A DNA stretch of 64,000 bases from Novosphingobium resinovorum. GTDB taxonomy: Bacteria; Pseudomonadota; Alphaproteobacteria; Sphingomonadales; Sphingomonadaceae. Below, piece by piece: positions 35,252 to 42,154 of this stretch. The position numbers and the translations under genes were made by a program. The notes beneath the pieces were generated by a model. It saw only the letters and a program-made list of their open reading frames with translations, did no database searches and was not told where the DNA came from. The stretch spans positions 3,316,001 to 3,380,000 of the forward strand of contig NZ_CP017075.1 in assembly GCF_001742225.1 (NCBI RefSeq), read 5' to 3'. Each line of letters starts with the position of its first letter. The first letter of the stretch is position 1.

Positions 35252-36115
35252 ATGAAGATCGACGTTAACGGCCTGACCCTCGATTACGAGCTGATCGGCG
35301 ACGAGGACGCGCCGCCGTTGGTACTGACGCCGGGCGGCCGCTACGCGCGCGACGCGGCGGGCGTGCCGGAACTGGGCGCGAAGCTGGCGCAAGGCGGCTA
35401 CCGCGTGCTGCTGTGGGACCGGCCCGGCTGCGGCGCGTCCGACATCGCCTTCACCGCCTCCAGCGAATCGGTGATGAACGCCGAGGCGCTGGTCGGGCTG
35501 GTCGGGGCGCTGGGGCTGGAGGACGTGACGCTGGCGGGCGGCTCGGCGGGCTCGCGCATCACCCTGATGGCGGCGGCGCGCATGGCGGCCAACGTGCGCC
35601 GGATCGCGATCTGGTGGATCAGCGGCGGGCCGGTAGGGCTGGCGGGCCTCGCCTGGTACTATTGCGGAGACCAGATCGCGGCCGCCAGCAAGGGCGGCAT
35701 GAAGGCGGTGGTCGAGCTTCCCAGCTGGGCCGACCAGATTGCCCGAAACCCGAAGCTGCGCACCATACTGCTGGCGCAGGACGCCGATGCCTACATCGCC
35801 GCGATGCAGCGCTGGGGCAAGGCTTTCGCCTATTCCGACACCTCGCCGGTGCCGGGCATGAGCGAGGCCGATTTTTCGACCCTGACGATGCCCGTGCTGA
35901 CCTTCCGTTCCGGCAGGAGCGACATGGCCCACACCCGCGAGACGTCCGAATGGGTCCATCGCCTGCTTCCCGATTCGAGTCTCGTGAAGCCGCCATGGGG
36001 CGACCAGGAATGGAACTACGTCTCGACTTTCCCGGAAGACATCGCCGGACGCCGGGGCCGCTTCGAGCGCTGGCCGCTTCTCGCCCCGATGCTGCTCGAC
36101 TGGTTCGGGAGCTGA
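35252..36115 (+). CDS. Alpha/beta hydrolase
   Basis: 287 aa, 36 bp after the dioxygenase and probably co-transcribed. Oxyanion region LTPGGRYARD, strand-turn LLWDRPGCGASD, nucleophile elbow LAGGSAGSR (Ser about 97) and a late acid/His region (SGRSDMAHTRETSEWVHRLLP). The expected C-terminal catalytic His is not in a typical place; EWNY near 250 sits where GH.. would be expected, so the triad is not certain. Esterase, C-C hydrolase or dehalogenase-like roles are all possible. Confidence 0.8.
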   Translation: MKIDVNGLTLDYELIGDEDAPPLVLTPGGRYARDAAGVPELGAKLAQGGYRVLLWDRPGCGASDIAFTASSESVMNAEALVGLVGALGLEDVTLAGGSAGSRITLMAAARMAANVRRIAIWWISGGPVGLAGLAWYYCGDQIAAASKGGMKAVVELPSWADQIARNPKLRTILLAQDADAYIAAMQRWGKAFAYSDTSPVPGMSEADFSTLTMPVLTFRSGRSDMAHTRETSEWVHRLLPDSSLVKPPWGDQEWNYVSTFPEDIAGRRGRFERWPLLAPMLLDWFGS

Positions 36116-36119
36116 CACC

Positions 36120-36508
36120 TTGGACCTTGCGGAACTGATCGACCGCCACGCCATCCATCAGGTCCTGCTGCGCTATGCGCGCGGGCTCGACCGGCTGGAC
36201 AATGCGCTTGTCCGCGGCTGCTACTGGGACGACGCGATCGAGGATCACGGCCATTTCGTCGGCACGCCCGGCGACTTCGTCCCCTGGGCGGACCGCACCA
36301 CGCTGCTGTTCGAGACGACGCAGCACGCCATTCTCAATCACGTCTGCGACCTGCAGGGCGACGAGGCGTTCTGCGAGACGACGTCCCCAAGGCCGCGCTG
36401 GCGCCGCCCCCGGGCAGTGCCTACACCCCGGAGGAGCCCTGCCAGGCCAGCCGCGACCGTACCGACGTGAGCTATCACCGCCCACCCGTGCCGAGACGGC
36501 CGCGCTAG
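36120..36508 (+). pseudogene. Broken SnoaL/NTF2-like protein gene
   Basis: The first 88 codons give a clear SnoaL-like N-terminus (LAELIDRHAIHQVLLRYARGLDRLD, then GCYWDDAIEDHGHFVG and HAILNHVCDLQGDEAFCET). The frame then turns into Arg/Pro-rich nonsense and stops at 36470. In the +2 frame a plausible family C-terminus resumes from about 36380 (SRDRTDVSYHRPPVPRR) and stops at 36508. Family members are ~150-190 aa, so an internal deletion with frameshift is likely. The start is 4 bp after the hydrolase stop. Confidence 0.72.
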
Positions 36509-36582
36509 CTTGCGGTGGCATCGGATTGGACCCTTGTTCGTCGTTTCGAGGTAAAGTCGCCGCGATGCAGGGGGCAGGGCAT

Positions 36583-37851
36583 CTACGCTGCCTCGAAGCG
36601 CAGATGCAGGTTGGCGAGTCCCCGGATGATGTAGCTCGGCTCGTATTCCATCCGCCGCGCACCGGCGGGTCCGTGCTGTGCCTCGTCAAGCGTGATGGCG
36701 GCGGTGTGTTCGAGGAATCGGTCGAGCAGTACCGCCACCTCGGCCCGCGCCAGCGGAGCCCCGGCGCAGGTATGCGCCCCGCGGCCGAAGGCGAGGTGCT
36801 CCTTGATCCTCGGGCGGCCGAGGCGAAACGCGGCAGGTTCTTCCCAGCGGCGCGGGTCGCGGTTGGCGGCGGACAGCGAGACGACCACGCGCTTGCCTGC
36901 GGGGATGTCCATGTCGCCGATCTTCGTGGCCCGCGCGGCGATGCGGAAAGTGGCCTTGGTCGAGCCTTCAAGACGCAGCACTTCTTCCAGGAACGGGCCG
37001 ATCAATGTGCGGTCATCGCGCAGGGCCTGCTGCATCGGCGGGTCCTCGCACAGGCGGCGCAGGGCATTGCCGATCAGCTTGGCGCTCGTGTCCTGCCCGG
37101 CAGCGAAGAGGAACATCGTCGATTTCACCACCTCCATCGCATCGGGCGTCGATCCGTCCGGGTATGTTGCCAGGGCCATCTCGGTCATGACGTCGTCCTG
37201 CGGCCGGGCGCGGCGTTCGGCGATGTAGCGCGCGAAATAGCCGGCCATGACCATCAGCGGATGGATGCTCTGCGCGTCGGGCGTATCCATGTTGCCGGGC
37301 GGGGGGGCATCGTCGATGATCTTGCGGAATGCCTCGCGGTCCTGCGCGGGGACGCCCAGCAGGTCGGCGATGACCATGGTGACGAAGGGCGTGGCGATGG
37401 AGCCCACCAGTTCGCACCCGCCCGCCGCGACGGCCTCGCGCACCATGTCGTCGGCATAGGCGCGCATGAACGCCTCGTTGGCCTTGAGGCGCGAGGGCAC
37501 GAACAGCGGGTTGAGCAGCGAGCGGGCGGCGATGTGCTTGTCGCCGTCGTAGGACACCATCAGTTCCATTTCACCGCTCGGCGTGGCGGCCAGCAGAGCG
37601 GAGATGTCGTCGGCCTCTACCGTGAAAGGCAGCGGTACCAACGGATCGGGGTTCAGCCATGATGAAAAATCGCGCTTGTTGAGCAGCACTTCCAGCGCCT
37701 CGGCAAAGCCGGTCACCACGATCACGTCGCGGCTCTGCATTTGGTAGACGGGGCCGTGGGCGCGGATGGTCTCGAAGTAGTCGTAGGGATCGAGCAGCAC
37801 CGAATGATCGGTGAAGTAATCCTTCTCGATAGGGGCTGCTTCGGTTGCCAT
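36583..37851 (-). CDS. Cytochrome P450
   Basis: Class I-type bacterial P450 mono-oxygenase, 422 aa. I-helix oxygen-activation motif FAAGQDTS (about 250), K-helix ExxR in FLEEVLRLEG (about 292), heme-binding loop FGRGAHTCAGAPLA with the Cys ligand (about 365). The C-terminus YEPSYIIRGLANLHLRF is common among sphingomonad P450s. No ferredoxin or reductase gene is adjacent. It converges on the SnoaL remnant; a consensus-like promoter and an operator candidate lie upstream. Confidence 0.92.
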   Translation of the reverse strand: MATEAAPIEKDYFTDHSVLLDPYDYFETIRAHGPVYQMQSRDVIVVTGFAEALEVLLNKRDFSSWLNPDPLVPLPFTVEADDISALLAATPSGEMELMVSYDGDKHIAARSLLNPLFVPSRLKANEAFMRAYADDMVREAVAAGGCELVGSIATPFVTMVIADLLGVPAQDREAFRKIIDDAPPPGNMDTPDAQSIHPLMVMAGYFARYIAERRARPQDDVMTEMALATYPDGSTPDAMEVVKSTMFLFAAGQDTSAKLIGNALRRLCEDPPMQQALRDDRTLIGPFLEEVLRLEGSTKATFRIAARATKIGDMDIPAGKRVVVSLSAANRDPRRWEEPAAFRLGRPRIKEHLAFGRGAHTCAGAPLARAEVAVLLDRFLEHTAAITLDEAQHGPAGARRMEYEPSYIIRGLANLHLRFEAA

Positions 37852-37869
37852 GGGCGCTCTCCAGTATCG

Positions 37870-37886
37870 GTCGCTCGATTAGCGAC
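37870..37886. promoter_or_regulatory. Operator candidate before the P450 gene
   Basis: Perfect inverted repeat GTCGCT-N5-AGCGAC, 18 bp before the P450 ATG and just downstream of the predicted transcription start. Size and position suit a TetR-type repressor; no such regulator gene is adjacent. Confidence 0.5.
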
Positions 37887-37905
37887 TCGTAGTGATATAT
37901 TGTGG

Positions 37906-37933
37906 ATCATATCGTGCGCCAAGGAAGCGTCAA
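37906..37933 (-). promoter_or_regulatory. Sigma-70-type promoter of the P450 gene
   Basis: On the minus strand: TTGACG, 16-bp spacer, TATGAT. Both hexamers are 5/6 matches. The predicted start falls about 45 bp before the P450 ATG. Confidence 0.7.
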
Positions 37934-37985
37934 CGCGGCACCTGCAGTCTTTACGTCGTGGCGATCATGGCCCACATGCACGGCC

Positions 37986-38936
37986 ATGAGCACTTCCACG
38001 CCCGCAATCGCCATCCGTGACCTCGTCAAGCGCTATGCCCCGGCCGGAGGCGGCGAGGGCAAGCTGGCATTGAAGGGGGTCTCGTTCGATGTGCCGGAGG
38101 GCGGCATCTTCGGCCTCCTCGGCCCCAACGGTGCGGGCAAGTCGACGTTGATCAACATCCTGGCGGGCATGGTCATGAAGACCTCGGGCTCGGTGGACAT
38201 CTGGGGCTTCGACATCGACCGCGACCAGCGCAACGCCAAGCGCGCGATTGGCATCGTCCCGCAGGAGATCGTCTTCGACCCGTTCTTCACGCCGTTCGAG
38301 GTGCTGGAGATCCAGGCCGGGCTCTATGGCATCACCAAAGCGCTGCGCCGCTCGGAAGACTTGCTGCGCGCGGTCCACCTTGCCGACAAGCGCGATGCCT
38401 ATGCCCGCACGCTGTCGGGCGGCATGAAACGCCGCCTGCTGATCGCCAAGGCGCTGGTCCATCGCCCGCCCGTGCTGGTGCTCGACGAGCCGACGGCGGG
38501 CGTCGATGTCGAGCTGCGCCGCCAGCTCTGGGAACTGGTGGGCGAACTCAACAAGGAAGGCGCGACGATCGTGCTGACCACGCACTACCTCGAGGAAGCC
38601 GAGGAACTGTGCGACCGCATCGCGATCATCAACCACGGCGAACTGATCACCAACAAGCCGACCCGCGAACTGGTCGGCATGGCGCGTGAGAAGATCATCG
38701 TCCTGACGCTGGACCGCGACGTTACCGAACTGCCCAGCCACCCCGGCTTCATCAAGTGCGTGAAGACCGGCGAGCGGGTTCTGGAGATCACGTACGACAA
38801 GGATCGCGCCAATGCGGGCGAGATCATGTCGGCCTTGCAGGCGCAAGGTTTCGCGATCGTCGACGTGACGACTCGCGAAGCGGACCTCGAAGACGTGTTC
38901 GTCAGCCTGACCAGCGCGGTGCGTTCGGCAGCCTGA
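37986..38936 (+). CDS. ABC transporter ATP-binding protein, orphan
   Basis: 316 aa from the ATG at 37986 (MSTSTPAIAIRDLVKRYAP). Walker A GPNGAGKST, Q-loop IVPQEI, signature LSGGMKRR, Walker B VLVLDEPTAGVD, H-loop TTHYLEEAE. The C-terminal ~80 residues are the extra domain of drug/O-antigen-type exporter ATPases (DrrA/CcmA-like). No permease gene lies next to it; divergent from the P450. Confidence 0.9.
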   Translation: MSTSTPAIAIRDLVKRYAPAGGGEGKLALKGVSFDVPEGGIFGLLGPNGAGKSTLINILAGMVMKTSGSVDIWGFDIDRDQRNAKRAIGIVPQEIVFDPFFTPFEVLEIQAGLYGITKALRRSEDLLRAVHLADKRDAYARTLSGGMKRRLLIAKALVHRPPVLVLDEPTAGVDVELRRQLWELVGELNKEGATIVLTTHYLEEAEELCDRIAIINHGELITNKPTRELVGMAREKIIVLTLDRDVTELPSHPGFIKCVKTGERVLEITYDKDRANAGEIMSALQAQGFAIVDVTTREADLEDVFVSLTSAVRSAA

Positions 38937-38943
38937 GTATAAC

Positions 38944-38984
38944 CGGCGACTCGGCGCACGAGCGAAACGACTCGTCGCCGTTTT
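38944..38984 (+). terminator. Probable terminator after the ABC ATPase gene
   Basis: Stem CGGCGAC / GTCGCCG (7 bp) with a long loop, followed by TTTTC. Modest strength. Confidence 0.5.
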
Positions 38985-39160
38985 CAAATATGATGCAGCT
39001 GTCTCATATTTCCCGGGCCTCGCCCGGGGGCGCCTTTACGTGCGCGATTAACAAAATTTTACATTGAGGCGGCCGGGGCCAAGCAAAGGCCTGTATCCCC
39101 TTTTTTCCTTAATAATATTCAGGAGGATGAGGGGCATTTCGTAAAGCTAAGGATTCTTAC

Positions 39161-39331
39161 TTACTTGTCGGCTGCTTCGCTGTCGTCAAGTTTCCAGACC
39201 TTGTGCTTCTGTCGGCGAATAGTCTTTCCGCAATTTTTACAGGTGCCGGTATAATTGAGGCCATCCCATTTCACATCGTTGCGCACCGGTTCATGCCTAT
39301 TGGCAAAGCAAAGCGGAATCGAGATCGCCAC
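39161..39331 (-). CDS. 56-aa zinc-ribbon-like protein
   Basis: Short gene in a 590-bp lower-GC gap between the ABC ATPase and nadB. It starts with GTG at 39331, with GAGGAA eight bases upstream. The frame reads VAISIPLCFANRHEPV, then VKWDGLNYTGTCKNCGKTI, then RRQKHKVWKLDD and a stop. The CKNC knuckle with an upstream Cys and His suggests a zinc ribbon; the basic RRQKHK tail could touch nucleic acid. The layout (C..H, then C-x2-C-G) resembles small prophage-type zinc proteins, but I cannot name the family. Confidence 0.65.
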   Translation of the reverse strand: MAISIPLCFANRHEPVRNDVKWDGLNYTGTCKNCGKTIRRQKHKVWKLDDSEAADK

Positions 39332-39418
39332 GAGATAGGTTCCTCAATGAGAAGCGAAAGCTGACTAGACTAATCAACGTGCTTGGCAAGAAGCAAAATC
39401 GCCGTAAGTTAACCGTGT

Positions 39419-39447
39419 TTGTAATGACTTGGTCTATCTTATATAAG
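39419..39447 (+). promoter_or_regulatory. Sigma-70-type promoter of nadB
   Basis: TTGTAA, 17-bp spacer, TATAAG (4/6 and 5/6), about 83 bp before the nadB ATG. Confidence 0.6.
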
Positions 39448-39529
39448 AACGATACCGCACCGCAACATGCAAGTGGCGGCGCGCGCAAACTATTGCGATC
39501 CCCGTGCAACGGGCGCTAGGAGCGGCGTC

Positions 39530-41131
39530 ATGGAAACGCCATCCAGCGCCGCCGGCGCATTCGACGTCCTTGTGATCGGTTCCGGTGCGGCCGGACTTAC
39601 GGCTGCGTTAGCGGTAGCCGACAAGGTCAAGGTCGCGGTATTGGCCAAGGGCACGCTGACCGGCGGTTCGACGGCCTGGGCGCAGGGCGGCATCGCCGCC
39701 GTGCTCGATGCCGGCGATACTTTCGAGGAGCATGTCCGCGACACCATGGTCGCAGGCGCTGGCCTCAACCGGCGCGAGACGGTGGAGTTCGTCATTGAGC
39801 GGGCACCCCATGCGATCGAGCGGCTGGTCGAACTGGGCGTGCCGTTCAACACGGACGGGGAGGCGCTTCACCTCACGCGTGAGGGCGGCCATTCGCACCG
39901 CCGCATCGTCCACGTTGCCGACGCCACCGGTTGGGCGGTGCAGCAGGCGCTGCTGCAGGCCGCCGAGGCGCACCCCAACATCACCCTGCTCCCCGGCTAT
40001 TCGTGCATCGACCTGATCACCGGGCGCCACGAGCAGCGCTATTCCGGTTCGGGCCGCGTCTGGGGCGTCTATGCGCTGAACGAGGCGAGCGGCCGGGTCG
40101 AGGCCTTCACCGCCCGTGCCACGGTTCTGGCGACGGGCGGCGCGGGCCGTGTCTACCAGTTCAGCACCGCCCCGCGAGGCGCCACCGGAGACGGCATCGC
40201 CATGGCCTGGCGCGCGGGCGCGCGCGTCTCCAACATGGAGATGATGCAGTTCCACCCGACCTGCCTCTACAATCTTGAGGTCAAGAACTTCCTCATCACC
40301 GAGGCGGTGCGCGGCGAGGGCGGGCACCTGATCAATCCGCGCACCGGCAAGCGCTTCATGACCTTCTACGATCCTGAACGGCTGGAACTGGCCCCGCGCG
40401 ACGTCGTGGCGCGCGCCATCGACTCCGAGATCAAGCGCTTCGGCCTGGATTACGTCCACCTCGACATCAGCCACCAGCCCGAAGACTTCGTGAAGGCGCA
40501 CTTCCCGAACATCTACGAGAAGCTGATGGGCCTCGGCATCGACATGACGAAGGAGCCGATCCCGGTCGTGCCCGCACAGCACTATACCTGCGGCGGCATC
40601 CTCGTGGACCTCGACGGCCGCACTGACCTGCCGGGGCTCTATGCGGCCGGCGAGTGCACCGAGAGCGGGCTGCATGGAGCGAACCGGCTTGCGTCCAACT
40701 CGCTGCTCGAATGCTTCGTCTTCGGCGAGGCGGCGGCTGCCGACATCCTCGCGAAGTGGGACAGCTTCGAGGCGCCGCCGCAAGTGCGCGCCTGGGACGA
40801 AAGCCGCGTGACCGATTCCGACGAGGAAGTCGTCATCAAGCAGAACTGGACCGAGATCCGCCGCTTCATGTGGAACTACGTCGGCATCGTGCGCACCACC
40901 AAGCGGCTGGAGCGCGCCATGCACCGCATCCAGATGCTCAATGGCGAGACCGAGGAATACTACCGCCACTTCCGCGTCTCGACCGACCTGATCGAATTGC
41001 GCAACCTGCTGCAGAGTGCGGAACTGATCGTCGAATCCGCTCTCAAGCGACACGAGAGCCGGGGGCTGCACTACACGCTGGATTATCCGGCGGCGGATGC
41101 GCAGCCGCTGGATACCGTGCTGGTTCCGTAA
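39530..41131 (+). CDS. nadB: L-aspartate oxidase
   Basis: Flavoenzyme making iminoaspartate, the first step of de novo NAD synthesis. 533 aa. FAD-binding IGSGAAGLTAALAVA near the N-terminus, GGSTAWAQGGIAAVLD, the catalytic loop HPTCLYN, and the HGANRLASNSLLE signature (about 385) are all present. The ATG at 39530 has AGGAG upstream. nadA and nadC are not adjacent, and a promoter of its own supports single-gene transcription. Confidence 0.93.
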   Translation: METPSSAAGAFDVLVIGSGAAGLTAALAVADKVKVAVLAKGTLTGGSTAWAQGGIAAVLDAGDTFEEHVRDTMVAGAGLNRRETVEFVIERAPHAIERLVELGVPFNTDGEALHLTREGGHSHRRIVHVADATGWAVQQALLQAAEAHPNITLLPGYSCIDLITGRHEQRYSGSGRVWGVYALNEASGRVEAFTARATVLATGGAGRVYQFSTAPRGATGDGIAMAWRAGARVSNMEMMQFHPTCLYNLEVKNFLITEAVRGEGGHLINPRTGKRFMTFYDPERLELAPRDVVARAIDSEIKRFGLDYVHLDISHQPEDFVKAHFPNIYEKLMGLGIDMTKEPIPVVPAQHYTCGGILVDLDGRTDLPGLYAAGECTESGLHGANRLASNSLLECFVFGEAAAADILAKWDSFEAPPQVRAWDESRVTDSDEEVVIKQNWTEIRRFMWNYVGIVRTTKRLERAMHRIQMLNGETEEYYRHFRVSTDLIELRNLLQSAELIVESALKRHESRGLHYTLDYPAADAQPLDTVLVP

Positions 41132-41146
41132 AGAAGGAAGAAAGTT

Positions 41147-41260
41147 CCACCCCCGGCCCCTCCCGCAAGCGGGAGGGGAGCAAGGTAAGGTAATAGCCCT
41201 CCCGCTTGCGGGAGGGCCGGTAGGCTTGGCAGCTTGCTGCCTAGCCGGACGGGGTGGGCC
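41147..41260. repeat. Palindromic intergenic repeat, copy B
   Basis: Two internal palindromes (CCCCTCCCGCAAGCGGGAGG and CCCTCCCGCTTGCGGGAGGG), then CCTAGCCGGACGGGGTGGGC at the right end. Opposite orientation to copy A. It fills the gap between nadB and the GlsB-like gene and could terminate both convergent transcripts. Confidence 0.88.
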
Positions 41261-41266
41261 GTACCT

Positions 41267-41509
41267 TTACCCGATATGCAGCACCCGCCCGAGGAAGATC
41301 AGCACGATCGCGCCGATCACCGAGGCCAGGCATCCGGCGCGGCTGAAATCGCCGCGCCCGCGGCTCGTCACCAGCCCCGCCAGCAGCGAGCCGCCGACGC
41401 CCAGCAGGATCGTCGCGATCCAACCCATGGGCACTGCACCCGGATAGAAGAACCGGGCCAGCGCGCCAATGACGAGGCCGCTGATGATGGCGCCGATGAT
41501 GTTGAACAT
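41267..41509 (-). CDS. GlsB/YeaQ/YmgE family membrane protein
   Basis: Small stress-associated inner-membrane protein, 80 aa, with three hydrophobic segments. The pattern IGAIISGLVIGALARFFYPG, then GWIATILLGVGGSLLAGLV, then SVIGAIVLIFLGRVL is that of the transglycosylase-associated/GlsB family. Function is unknown beyond stress induction in some bacteria. Confidence 0.88.
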   Translation of the reverse strand: MFNIIGAIISGLVIGALARFFYPGAVPMGWIATILLGVGGSLLAGLVTSRGRGDFSRAGCLASVIGAIVLIFLGRVLHIG

Positions 41510-42154
41510 GTACTGTATGACTCCCCTTCGCGCCGCAGCGCTTTCGCATTCACGCTGATAAGCGGCGAGGAGGCCAGTGGTTGCAGGTCCTCGTCAAGCG
41601 GCGCACGCATCTCGACGAAAGCCGATGGGTCTGCCGGGGAAAAGCGTCGCGCCGGATCTTGACCGCCTCGGTTCGTCGCACGCCCGATTCGTCTCACCGG
41701 TGATTTATGTGGAAAAATTTAGGAGGCGAGGGGCGATTCAAAGGGTTGCGCTTCTGGAAGACAACGGAAATTCGGCGCGTCGCGGCAGGGAGGTGACGGC
41801 CCTGTGACGAATGCGCGGACCGATGCCGTTTGCAGCCCCCCTCTTGAACCTCTCGCTGGAAAGGGCACTATAGGTTGTGTCGCGCCGATCGAGAGGCCTC
41901 AATACCTAGGGATACAGCGCATAAGCCGAAAGGCCCGTGCGGAGCCCTTCAGGGAACTTGGGACCAGACTTCTCGAACTGGCGCGCCGGTGGTCTGGCAG
42001 GGAATGTCGTTCTCTTTTTGTGCTGGTTCTGATAGATGGGACGTTCTTGAGCGCCCTTCGACTCGGTGCCGGCCCGCTTGGCCGCCGAAAGCAGTTTGGA
42101 TCGCCCCCGTGGCGGTTCGATGACAGGTTTTGACGATACATTGGGGGCGCACCA
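41510..42154. other. Non-coding gap upstream of nrdA
   Basis: 645 bp with no credible gene on either strand. It presumably holds the promoter of the GlsB-like gene and the nrdA promoter with a possible NrdR box at 41865-41880. The long leader (about 270 bp) between that site and nrdA shows no recognised riboswitch. Confidence 0.6.
41844..41880 (+). promoter_or_regulatory. Candidate nrdA promoter overlapping an NrdR-box-like site
   Basis: TTGAAC at 41844-41849 and TATAGG at 41869-41874 (spacer 19, long). The 16-mer GCACTATAGGTTGTGT at 41865-41880 resembles the NrdR box, with the outer ends (CACTATA and TTGTGT) matching and the centre less so. Only one box was found where NrdR usually binds two, so this is tentative. 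Confidence 0.4.

Noticed and set aside
34100..36154. 684-codon minus-strand frame over the dioxygenase and hydrolase genes
   Set aside because: Antisense shadow; the plus-strand genes have catalytic motifs, start sites and correct spacing.
41577..42133. Small plus-strand frames of 60-109 codons before nrdA
   Set aside because: No ribosome-binding sites, poor composition, overlapping alternatives; more likely regulatory leader DNA.
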